A stretch of 64,000 bases of DNA, taken from positions 36,071,591 to 36,135,590 of the forward strand of contig CM034300.1 in the NCBI GenBank assembly GCA_019925795.1, written 5' to 3'. A program made the translations under genes and the position numbers. Position 1 is the first letter of the stretch. Every line of letters begins with the position of its first letter. Origin of the DNA: Dendrobium chrysotoxum. Lineage: Eukaryota > Streptophyta > Magnoliopsida > Asparagales > Orchidaceae. This document shows positions 23,922 to 33,924 of the stretch, in pieces. Under the pieces are notes generated by a model. It did no database searches. It was not told where the DNA came from and was given only the letters and a program-made list of their open reading frames with translations.

Positions 23922-26780
23922 TCAGAATAAAGCATTTATATCAAGCACTCCTAATCTGGTTCTCAAAATGCTGAATGAGTCAAAGGCCAGTGGTTTAGTG
24001 AATATGTCAGCCAGCTGATTTTCAGTTGCTACATGATGTAGCTCAATGTCCCCTTTTGTAACATGGTCCCTAATGAAGTGATGCCTAATGTCAATGTGTT
24101 TGGTCCTAGAATGTTGGATTGGATTCTTAGAGATACAGATGGCACTGGTATTATCACACATAACAGAAATTGTGCCAACGGGTACTCCTAAATCCAAGAC
24201 TTGTTGTTTCAACCAAAGAACTTGGGCCACACAACTTCCTAAGGCAATGTACTCAGCTTCAGCAGTGGAAAGTGCAACTGAGTTTTGTTTTCTACTGGAC
24301 CAGGAGACTAACGACTGTCCTATGAATTGACAAGTCCCAGAGGTACTCTTCCTATCCACCCTACACCCCACAAAGTCAGAGTCAGAATATCCAATGATCT
24401 CAAAAGAGGTGCTGTGCCTAGGGTACCAAATTCCTAGGTTTGGGGTCCCTAAAAGATATCTAAGAATTCTCTTAACAGCAGTCAGGTGGGACTCTTTAGG
24501 ATCAGCCTGAAACCTAGCACAAAGACAGACACTAAACATGATATCAGGTCGGCTAGCAGTCAGGTAAAGCAGTGACCCTATTATCCCTCTATACTTCTTC
24601 TGATCAACAGATTTTCCATTTGAATCCTTATCTAACTGAACTGAGGAGGGCATGGGAGTATTGATTGGCTTGGATTTGTCCATTTCATATTTCTTCAAAA
24701 TGTCCTTAGTATATTTTGATTGATTGAGAAAGGTTCCATCATCCGTTTGCCTTATGCTAAACCCTAAAAAGTAGGACAATTCTCCCATCATACTCATCTC
24801 AAACTCCTTACTCATTGTTTTGGAAAACTCATCACATAAATATTTATCAGAAGATCCAAAAATTATATCATCAACATAAATCTGGACAATGAGTAAGTCA
24901 TCTCCTATTCTCCTCAGAAAAAGGGTGGTGTCTACGCTCCCCTTAACAAACTCTCTTTCTAACAGGAATGTGCTAAGCCTCTCATACCAAGCTCTGGGTG
25001 CATGTTTCAATCCATATAAGGCCTTTTTTAATTTATAGACATGACTTGGATATTGGGAACTCTCAAAACCTGGGGGTTGTTCTACAAAAACATCTTCTTT
25101 AATTACCCCATTTAAAAAGGTACTCTTGACATCCATTTGAAACAGCTTAAATCCCTTGTAACAGGCAAAGGCTAGTAGCACTCTAATGGCTTCCAATCTA
25201 ACTACAGGGGCAAAAGTTTCCTCAAAATCTATCCCTTCTATCTGATTATACCCCTTAGCGACCAATCTTGCCTTATTTCTCACCACCACACCAGAATCAT
25301 TCATCTTATTCTTAAAGACCCACTTGGTTCCCACAATACTTTGGTTTCTAGGTCTTTCTACTAACTCCCAAATATCATTCATTACAAATTAATTCAATTC
25401 TTCCTGCATAGCTAAAATCCAAAACTCATCCGACAAGGCTTGATTGATGTTGGTGGGTTCAGTCATTGAGATAAAGGCAGAATGGTTTACTTCCTTCCTA
25501 AGTCCATGCCTAGTCTTAACACCTTCAGAAGGGTCTCCTAAGATCAGTTCTTTAGGATGACTCGAAGAATATCTCCAATCTCTAGGCAATGGGGTTTGAG
25601 GTTCTACCCTTTCCTCAAATTTTCCTAAGGGTGACTTCCCGTTGTTCAGAATGAAAACCTTACAGCCAAAGACATGGAGGTGGGACAGATTTGGTGTTCT
25701 ACCCTTAATGATCTCATAAGGTGTCTTGTTCAGTTTGACTCTCACATTCACCCTATTCAGCACATAACAGGCAGTGTTCACCGCTTCAGCCCAAAAGTAT
25801 TTTGGAAGTGAATACTCGGCAAGCATGGCTCTAGCGGCTTCCACTAAGGTCCTGTTCTTCCTTTCAGCTACCCCGTTCTGCTGAGGGGTCCTAGGAGCTG
25901 AAAAATTGTGACTAATCCCATGATCCTCACAAAAACTTCCAAATCTTTCATTTTCAAACTCCCCTCCGTGATCACTATGGATGGTAATAATCTCACATCC
26001 TAACTTCTTCTGAATCCAAGTAAAGAAGGATCTAAACTCATCAAATGACTTAGATTTATGTGACAAAAACTTAACCCAAGTGAACCTCGAATAATCATCT
26101 ACAATCACAAAACCATAAACTCTCCCCCCTAAGCTGGCAGTGCTAATGGGTCCAAAGAGGTCCATGTGAAGAACTTCTAAAGGTCTAGAGGTGCTAATGT
26201 CTTTAACAGAGTGAAAATAGGACTGGACTTGCTTCCCCAACTGACAGGCATCACACAGGTGATCCTTAGTGAACTTAAGCTTGGGCACACCTCTAACTAA
26301 GTCCTTTTGGGTGACTCTCCTAAGGGTTTTCATACTGACATGACATAATCTCCTATGCCATAACCAAGACTCATCAGCAGCAGTTTTTAAGCAAATTGAA
26401 TTATCAGATTTAATGCTACTTACATCCAGCTTGTAGACGTTGTTGATCCTTTGCCCCTGCAAAACAACTTCATCATTTAAGCTTAAAATGCAGCCAGTGG
26501 GCAGGAATTTGATGCTGTATCCCTTATCACAGAGTTGACTGATGCTCAGCAGGTTATGTTTCAGTCCATCTACAAGCAAAACATTATCAATCATAAAGTT
26601 CTTTGAATCACCAATTATACCTGTGCCTACCACCTTCCTGGTGGTGTTATCTCCAAGTGTAACCTTGCCTCCAGCTCTGGCCTCCAGCGAAATAAACTGA
26701 TTTGCATCTCCAGTCATATGTCTAGAACATCCGCTGTCCAGGTACCACATGCTCTCACGAGGTCTTGTGTGAGAGCACAC
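23922..26780 (-). pseudogene. Element B pol polyprotein (PR-IN-RT-RH), one stop
   Basis: A single 953-codon frame, interrupted only by TAA at 25389-25391. Domains in order are the aspartic protease (YLDSGCSRHMTG, Asp about residue 15), the GAG-pre-integrase zinc region (WHRRLCH...CDAC, residues 141-179), the integrase core (Asp 207 in HMDLFGP, Asp 270 in HSDHGGEF, Glu 306 in NGVAERKNR), the copia RT with QMDVKSTFLNG and YVDDIIFG, and RNase H with GYSDSDFVGC and ALSTAEAEYIAL. It ends LGVLDINALF. Between LGKF (about residue 388) and SHPKEL (about 407) some 60-70 residues present in C are missing in frame. The product would cut Gag-Pol, copy RNA to DNA and integrate it. Confidence 0.93.
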
Positions 26781-26800
26781 CTACAAAATCATCAAATGTC
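26778..26800 (-). promoter_or_regulatory. Element B gag/pol junction with splice-acceptor-like site
   Basis: The minus strand reads ATTTGATGATTTTGTAGG. Gag stops at TGA (26794-26792). The pol frame (-1 relative to gag) is closed by TAG at 26783-26781 and opens on the very next base. The frames do not overlap, so simple ribosomal frameshifting cannot join them as written. TTTTGTAG/G looks like a plant 3' splice site. Element C has the same arrangement. Confidence 0.55.
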
Positions 26801-28603
26801 AGTCTTAGGAACCCAAACAGGTTTGGGTTCCTTCTTATGAAAAGAAGAATGCGATGCATGCGTGCTGTGCTGTGAAACAGGCAGTTTGGGTCTCCACACC
26901 CAATGTGTACTATGGTGAACAGTACAAGTGTGTGATAGGTGTCCTAACATGCCACATGAAAAACATCTAACACCAGGAAAAGGATTAACTAAACGTCGTG
27001 AGTGATAGTGCCTCTTCCTAGTAGTGTATGAAACATGCTTTGATGAACTTGCAACAGAATTTTTAAAAGGTGGCGGTGCATAACACTGTTCAAAGGTAGG
27101 CGGTGTTTTGTTCTTTTCAAAAGCACTGATTTTTACTTCCAAAAACTCATTCTCTTTCTTTAAACTTGCAATTTCAAATTTTAAAGCGCCATTGTTGCTT
27201 TCTACTTCACATGCCATTGTATCTAACTCTTTAAAAGCTTTTTCTAAATCAACATGCGTGGTTTTCAAAGAGTCATGCTCAGAAACTAAATCAAAATATT
27301 TTTTGTTTAATTCATCAAACTCATCAAGCAGAGACATGTGATTGGAATCAAGTGTGGAATAATCTTTAACTACAGAATCATGCTCTTTTTGTAAAGTCAA
27401 ATAATCTAATTTTAAACTAGCATGGGTTTTCTTAAGCTTCCTATACGATGTATGAATCTTTTCAGAAACTTCAAATAACTGATCGTAAGTAAGCTCACAT
27501 ACCTCTTCCTGGTCTGACTAACCAGGGTGATCATCCGCCATCAGACATAAGTTTGTTTCCTCCTCTTCAGCTTCAGTCTCAGAAGAGTCGGATGCAGAGT
27601 CTGCCCAGAACGCCTTCTGAATCCGCTTCTTGTCCTTCCTGAACTTTGGTTTCTCCTCACTCTTCTCCTTACTTGGGTGAGCTTTAAGTGTTGGACAATC
27701 AGCCTTAATGTGTCCAGGCTTCCTGCATTCAAAACAAACCGATTCAGATGAACCCTAAAAGTTTTTATTGAACTTACCCTTGTTCCACTTCTGATAGTTC
27801 TTATGTTTCTTCCTTAGAAAGCTTTTGAATTGCCTTGTGATTAAGGCAACTTCATCGCTATCAGACCCGGAAGTGCTAGCATCTGAATCTTTGGCCTTTA
27901 GTGCCACGGTCTTCTCTTTCTTGCGTTCACCTGCATCAAGTTGCCTTTGGTTCACCCCTTGCTCATAAGCAATGAGTGATCCAAGTAAGCTGTCAATAGA
28001 GTAAGTATTTAAATCTTTAGATTCAGTAATAGCAGTAATCTTAGCATCATAAGAAGCAGGCAAACCTCTAAGAATCTTGTTCACTCTTTCGTAGTTGGTA
28101 AGTTCTCTACCTAAAGCATGCAAAGAGGTAACAATCTGAGTGAACCTTGTGTACATTTTTGAAATAGTCTCACTAGGTTTCATGCAAAAAAGTTCGTAAT
28201 CATGTAACAAGATGTTTAACCTAGATTGTTTGACTTCAGTTGTACATTCGTATGTTATACATAACCTATCCCAGATTTCCTTTCCCGTTGTACAAGTAGA
28301 AACACGCATATAGTCTTCAGATTTCAAAGCACAAAAGAAACAGTTCAAATATTTTGCATTCAACTGTGCTAAATCACGATCATCAAATGTCCAATCAGCA
28401 AACGGTAATTCAGTTTTCACATTGTTAATCATTCGAAAAGGTGATTCGTATCCGTCCTTAACTAACATCCACATGCGATAATCAATAGATTGCAGAAAAG
28501 TAGACATGCGTGTTTTCCAAAAATCAAAAGGAATATTGTCAAACAACGGTGGTCTGGTAATAGAATAACCTTCAGCAGTATTACGATTATTACAGTTAGC
28601 CAT
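26792..28603 (-). pseudogene. Element B gag with two CCHC knuckles, two TAG stops
   Basis: One frame of about 600 codons runs from ATG 28603 (MANCNNRNTAEGYSITRPPLF), 43 nt after the PBS. It is interrupted by TAG at 27757-27755 (codon 283) and TAG at 27520-27518 (codon 362). The N-terminal 280 codons are the copia gag domain (W-K-T-R-M-S-T-F-L, DYRMW, GKEIWDRLCITYE). CFECRKPGHIKADC follows the first stop. A long heptad-like, Leu/Lys/Glu-rich segment after codon 400 suggests a coiled coil, and a second knuckle CFSCGMLGHLSHTC lies near codon 550. Two knuckles fit Sirevirus Gag, which packages RNA in the particle. The TAG codons are probably nonsense mutations. Confidence 0.9.
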
Positions 28604-28645
28604 TGGATCAAATTCAAAAGTTTTTAAACAGAAATTTTGAATCCC

Positions 28646-28657
28646 TCTCTGATACCA
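28646..28657 (-). promoter_or_regulatory. Element B primer-binding site
   Basis: The minus strand reads TGGTATCAGAGA, two bases inside the 5' LTR, matching the initiator-Met tRNA site in 11 of 12 bases. Confidence 0.9.
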
Positions 28658-28659
28658 CT

Positions 28660-30316
28660 TGAAAGTTCGAAAGGGATGTTAAGCCCTAGTGAACTAGTCC
28701 CGAGGCTAACCAAGAGGGGGGGTGAATTGGTTATTTAAAAATTTCACGATAACTACAAAAATCTTTTCGATACTTAGCAGCGGAAATAAGTAAACAATAA
28801 CGAAAAGATCAACCAACGATATTCACCCAAGCAGTTTATATTGAAAAGTAAAGTGCAAAACTGAATCAGAAAAGCAAACCAGATTTTATAGTGGTTCGGT
28901 CAACTTGACCTACGTCCACTCCCCGGAGCCTCCCCTCCGGGTATTGCACTAAACGAAAGTGACTCTCCTTTTGCTCCCACAGCAAGGCGGAGAAGCCTGT
29001 ACAAAACACCTCCTTTTCACCACACGGTGAGGCAGAGAACCTGACCTCCTTTCACTTCCTCCTGAAGCAGGCAGAGAACCTTCGAACTCCTTTTGCTTCC
29101 ACCTGAAGCGGGCAGAGAACCCCGGATCTTCTTGCGAACGATCCTCCCACGAAGAACACCGACTAGACGACAGACGATGAGCGGAGAAGACGACTCTGAT
29201 CCGTGCTTGGAGCAACCTTAGTGAATCCCTCACTAACTCCCCCTCACAAGATCTCTTCTCTCTCTCCCAACTCTCTCTTCTCTTTAGGGTTTCTCAGGGA
29301 AGGAAGGTAGCAAAAGATTTTTCTTAATTTTAGAAAAAGTTCTTTTATAAGAGGGCTTAAAATTTGCCCTAATTCTCAACTGGTCGGCCAAGATCGTCCA
29401 GGACGATCGGGAGATCGTCCTGTACGATCAGTTCAAAATCAGCTGATTCAGTCTGGATGATTAGGCTCTTCTGGACGATCAGTAGAAAAAGTTGTTCATA
29501 TCATCCCGTACGATACTGCGATCGTCCGGGACGATTAGTACAAATTGAGGAAAATCGTCCAGAAGACAGTTCGGGTCGTCCAGAGAAATCTGTGCTGGAC
29601 GACCAAAAAATGACTGGATCGTCCAGGACGATTAGTACATCGTCCTGTACGATTAGTTCAAAAAGGCCCAAAATCGTCCTATACACAGTTCGGGTCGTAC
29701 AGCTGAAATGCACAAGACGATCACGATCGTCCGGGATGATCCTGAGATCGTCCAGGACGATGTGATCGTATCAATTAAACATTAATTGCTTTCCTTAATT
29801 ACCAGACTAATTTAAGCAAGATTGTAGTTAATCGTCCAGGACGATACACGTATCGTCCGGGACGATCAGACCAAAATACTTAAAATAAAACTTGCCTAAC
29901 TTAATCTGGCGGCTGGGAATTTTTGATTTGAGAATATCGTCCTGTACGATCCAAATATCGTCCAGGACGATCTGCTTAATCAGACCTTCTTAACTTAGTC
30001 GCCCTAATTAGGGTTTCTGTTTTAATTGGATCGTCCAGGACGATGCAACTATCGTCCAGGACGATCTGAACAAAAATTAAACAGAAACTCTAACTCACTC
30101 AATCTCTCCCCCTGAGTGTGTGTGTGCAAGGTTACTTAGCTAGGGGATCAGTTATATTACAATTGACTCAATAAAAGGAAAAATCATACATTTGACACAC
30201 TTGGACCCGATCTTGAGTTGGCTTGAGTGGCTCGCGGTCTTTTGTGCCTGAAACAGATTAGCCAAGCAAAACACACTGGAAACATGTTTGTCATCATCAA
30301 AACCAGATTTGCAACA
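28660..30316 (-). repeat. Element B 5' LTR with promoter
   Basis: A 1657-bp LTR starting (minus strand) TGTTGCAAATCTGG and ending CGAACTTTCA. U3 holds palindromes at 29395-30065. A TATAAAAG box lies at 29349-29342, about 40 nt below the last palindrome. The leader includes GGTTCTCTGCC repeats spaced about 39 bp (29030-29130) and a 94-codon ORF (29233-28949, MRDSLRLLQ...) also kept in the 3' LTR. Compared with that copy it has one extra 21-bp palindrome unit near 29400. Confidence 0.92.
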
Positions 30317-30819
30317 AAATATTAATGGAATGAGAGGTTGGTGTAAGCCTTGTGAGCCTTCGTACCACTTAAAAGGCACTGACCCAATCTACTCTGTTGA
30401 CACTAGTGTATAGATTTGAAGCCATGCTGCCCTTAGAAATACAAATCTCCTCACTCAGAATTACATTCTAGAATCAAATTACAACTGAATAAAATGCACG
30501 ACTTCATCTAGAAGAGCTTGAAGGCCTTGAAGAGCATCATCTCCAATCTCAGCAGAGTCAAGAGTTGTATAAATCTCGAATGGTTCAAGCTCATTAAGTT
30601 AGTGTGGCCTAGAACCATCCAAGTAGGAGACTTGATTCTGATTCTTTGGTGGCCTATTTTAGCTCACTGAAATATTTATGGAAAGTTTAAACCAACCTCA
30701 GAAGAACCCATCATCATAGAGATAGTTTATGAAGCGGGCTCGAAATCGCTAGTGGATTGTAAAGGAAATCACCCAATTTTACCTGCAAATGGGCATTTCC
30801 TTAAGAAATACCATGCTTG
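30317..30819 (+). pseudogene. Gypsy integrase C-terminal part, decayed
   Basis: This continues the integrase cut at 18900. The + strand gives WNERLV.ALWAF, then VYRFEAMLPLEIQISSLRI, then ENA/LHLEELEGLEEHHLQSQQ (the Tat/Ogre LEALDEKRLEAQQ-like helix), and finally CKGNHPILPANGHFLKKYHA before TGA near 30819. Several stops interrupt it, including some in the first 60 codons. The C-terminal segment ending FLKKY is typical of gypsy pol ends. The aaata at 30317-30321 is the copied target site of element B. Confidence 0.82.
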
Positions 30820-30938
30820 ATATAGCTCAAAATTTTAAACAATAAAATGCTTTTGAGTTCAAAATTAAATTCTCTTACTTTTGTTCAATTCAAACAACAT
30901 TATCAAAATCAATCCATCCTACCTTTTTTTTTCCTTTA
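30820..30938 (+). other. Gypsy post-pol untranslated stretch
   Basis: A short non-coding, A/T-rich stretch between the end of pol and the minisatellite. Nothing recognised. Confidence 0.4.
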
Positions 30939-31615
30939 GGTTAGGTGCTACCTTTCCTTAGGATTAGAATCACTAGTGGTGGATAACACCCTTTGCGGCA
31001 CCATTCTAGTTCTACCTTATACCTTTCTTCTTCTTTAGGTTAGGTGTTGCCTTCCCTATAGGATTAAAATCACTAGTGATGGATAATGCCCTTTGCGACA
31101 CCATCCTAGTTTTACCTTCTACCTTTCTTCTCCTTTAGGTTAGGTGTTTCCTTATCTTAGGATTAGAATCACTAGTGGTGGATAACTCCCTTTACAACAC
31201 CATCCTAATTCTACCTTCTACCTTTTTTCTTATTTAGGTTAGGTGTTGCCTTTCCATAGGATAAGAATCACTAATGGTGGATAATGCCCTTTATGGCACC
31301 ATCCTAGTTCTACCTTCTACCTTTCTTTTCTTTTAGGCTAGGTGTTACCTTTCCTTTGGATTAGAATCACTAGTGGTGGATAACACCTTTTGCAGCATCA
31401 TCTTAATTCTACCTTCTACCTTTCTTTTCCTTTAGGTTAGGTGCGCCCTTTTCTTAGGATTAGAATCACTAGTGGTGGATAATGCCCTTTACGGCACCAT
31501 CCTAGTTCTACCTTCTACCTTTTTTATTCCTTTAGGTTAGGTGTTGCCTTTCCTTAGGATCCAAATCACTAGTGGCGAAGAATGCTTGTTGTGGCATACC
31601 CTAGTATTGACTCAA
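30939..31615 (+). repeat. 99-bp minisatellite, six full units and a partial
   Basis: Units begin ggttaggtg at 30939, 31038, 31138, 31237, 31336 and 31435 (99-100 bp each), with a seventh decayed unit from 31535. Core phrases are ttaggattagaatcactagtggtggataa, ccctttgcggcaccatcctag and ttctaccttctacctttctt. It lies between gypsy pol and the 3' LTR, where Tat/Ogre elements often carry tandem repeats. Confidence 0.95.
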
Positions 31616-31741
31616 CTTTGATTCTTCAGGGAAAGGTCCTACCTTTCCTTAGAATCAAAATCCCAGATTTTACCATTCCATTCGATTAATGCTAAAATAT
31701 AAGGTAGAAATTTTTTTTTCTACATCTATTGGGGGTCCATT
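31616..31741 (+). other. Gypsy segment before the 3' LTR, with possible purine tract
   Basis: It contains a last degenerate minisatellite trace (tcctacctttccttagaatc) and the purine-rich attgggggt at about 31728-31736, directly before the 3' LTR start, which may be a decayed plus-strand primer site. Confidence 0.4.
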
Positions 31742-32305
31742 TATTGACCTCATCTTTGAATGAGGTCCTTAGGGCCCATTCTACTTCTTATAAAATTCTA
31801 AATCCAATCCAAATCCTAAATTCCAAACCAAATCCCAAAGTTATGGATGAAACCCTTTCTAGGTGATTTTTCAGTCCCCTAAAATCTAATGAAATAACCC
31901 TTGATTCATGATCTATAAATTGCATTTTGAATAGGCTTATCCCTAGGAGCAGCCCTCCAAATTTGATCTCAATTCGACCCCTCTAACCACAAAAATTGAA
32001 TTAATTTCTAAAGGCTGTAAAACCATTAAATATTTGCAGTCTATACCATTGGATCCTCCACCTTGAGGAATTTTACCTTTGAACCTTCCCCAAGACTCTT
32101 GACCATGTCCATGACCTCTAATATGACATGTTAACTAGGAAACTCCACTTTTCTAGGCTTATTGTGACCTATGTTTTACTAGGGGTCAGAATGACCAAAA
32201 TACCCCTTAAGGGGATTTTTCATCTTTTCCTTAAAGTTCAATATAGCTCAATTATATCAAGCCCTATAATCTCTCCCAATGTGTCCTAAACATCATTAGG
32301 GACAC
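31742..32305 (+). repeat. Gypsy 3' LTR, first segment
   Basis: It starts TATTGACCTCATCTTTGAATGAGG, aligning with TGTTGACCTTTATTTTCATTCGAG at the start of the solo LTR (minus strand at 15403), so the first TG has become TA. It is non-coding. It ends with acatcattagggacac (32290-32305), the target site copied by LINE1. Confidence 0.65.
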
Positions 32306-32472
32306 TCATATTCTCTCTCTCCCTTTCTGTAATATTCTATGGTGATCATGGTTTTATTCATCTCGGATAGTTACTATTTATTTTGGTTCATTTTCTTTCC
32401 GCTTTGCTGGTTTATCATTTCATTTTTAATTCCTAAGGCCGTGTGGCCTTAGGTTTTATTTCTTTTATGGGA

Positions 32473-33924
32473 TGGCGTCGGGGAAGCCCTCTCCTCCACC
32501 GAATCATTGGAGTAATCGACCAGCGGATCCGGTTGCTTCCAAATCTTGCTTTTTTGATGGCGATGGTAACGTTGATAAACCTAAAACTCAATCTTTTCCT
32601 GATGTAGTCTCTAGCACTTCTTCCTCTAAATAACCAATTTTCTCATTTACAAAATCTTTTATTAAAAGTTTTTTGGCTCTTTTATTCTCTAATGATGATA
32701 TTTTGAAACTAGCTTCCCCTTACCAGTTTACTTTGGTTGGAAAGTTCTCCATTTAGGACCTAATCTTGACACAATTCAGAACATTTTTGGAAACTTAAAA
32801 CATTCGGGGGTTTTCTCTATCGGATTGTTGGATCCTTGACTTATTGTTATACAATTATCTAATGATCTAGACTGTAGTCGTGTTTTAGCTAGAAGATTAT
32901 ATTATATCAATAACTGTCAAATGCATTTGCTGAAATGGACTCCTTACTTCGACATACAAGAAGAATCACCAATTATTTCGATTTGGATTTCTGTCCCTAA
33001 TCTTCGATTACCTTTTTTAATTCCCACGTTATACATGCTTCGGGATCCCTTTTTGGTAGGCCTCTACAATCGGACCAAGCCACTACATCTCATTTGAGAC
33101 AGTCTATTGCTCAGATATTGGTTGAATTAGATATTACTAAGAATCATCCCAAAGAGATCTGGCTTGGTTCTGAAAAGTTGAGGTATTTACAAAAAGTCAA
33201 TTTTGAGAACATTCCATATTTTTGTTCTCACCGTAAGATCCACGAACATTCTATCAATGATAATTTCGTGGTTCATCTGCAACTCAAACAAAATAAGAAT
33301 GGTACAAAAAATTTAGTTGAAAAGGTGGGGAAATGTCAAAATCAAGATGCTATCCTTGAAACAGCTACTGATGAGTTTAAGATTTGTGGTGACATCAACA
33401 TGAATGTGATAGATTTGGAGAATAAAATTGACGAAGATGTTGAGCCTGTCCAACATGATGATACCAATGGCGACACTGTAAGTCCTATTTCAATCAATTC
33501 TTTTGACCCTTTCATTGGTGATTCTATTCAATAGAAAAGCATGTATAAAGGGTTGGAAACTAATGATAAGGAAAAGGTTCCTGTAGATGAGGAAGGATTG
33601 GTTAATGAAAACTGTTCTTTAAACCTAATGAATGAGGATAATGCTAATCTCAATGGTGATCCTTCATCTAAAACGACACCTTTGGATTTAAGGACTGATG
33701 CTTTGGAAGAAGGAGAATATGTTTCTCATGACACCGAATCTTCTAAAGATATAATAGAAGGTAATATCTCTACTTTCATTCCGCCTAAAAATGGGAAAGC
33801 CGATTGTATTGATGATGGCTTTCAAAAAACTTCAAAAAAGAAAAATAAGGGTAACAAAAATTCTAGTAGTTGGACACCTAGAACTACCCGGGCTTTAAAT
33901 GCTTCCTCTTCTATTAATGTTTAA
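32473..33924 (+). pseudogene. LINE1 ORF1 (DUF4283-like RNA-binding protein), decayed
   Basis: It starts MASGKPSPPPNHWSNRP at 32473. Stops near 32632 and 33096 and frame changes break the first half. Recognisable text includes FTKSFIKSFLALL, then NNCQMHLLKWTPYFD and ISIWISVPNLRLPF, as in DUF4283-type ORF1 proteins, then KEIWLGSEKLRYLQKVNFENIPYFCSH at 33145-33230. There a CCHC knuckle (CSHCxxHGH) has lost residues. The last part (33541-33924) is acidic then Lys/Ser-rich. The product would coat LINE RNA. The ORF ends ATTAATGTTTAA, overlapping the ORF2 start by 8 nt. Confidence 0.8.

Larger units (their letters stand above)
18901..30316 (-). mobile_element. Element B: near-complete Sirevirus-like copia, with TSD
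   Basis: An 11416-bp minus-strand element between aaata duplications (18896-18900 and 30317-30321), inserted in a gypsy integrase gene. The order is 5' LTR 28660-30316, PBS, gag 28603-26792, pol 26780-23922, spacer, palindrome array, aORF 21936-20797, two purine tracts, 3' LTR 18901-20540. All catalytic motifs of pol are present, but nonsense codons interrupt gag (two), pol (one) and the aORF (one), and pol has an internal deletion. The two LTRs are very alike by eye, so it is younger than the host gypsy and probably younger than C. Confidence 0.95.

Noticed and set aside
27518..27757. TAG codons in B gag as programmed read-through sites
   Set aside because: C has normal codons at the matching places and the context is not a known read-through signal; nonsense mutation is simpler.
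29457..29765. A 102-codon + strand ORF in the B LTR
   Set aside because: It is produced by palindromes in U3, lies antisense to the element, and has no counterpart at the matching place of the other LTR.
30939..31615. Possible CRISPR-like array
   Set aside because: It is a head-to-tail minisatellite with no separate spacers, in plant repeat DNA.
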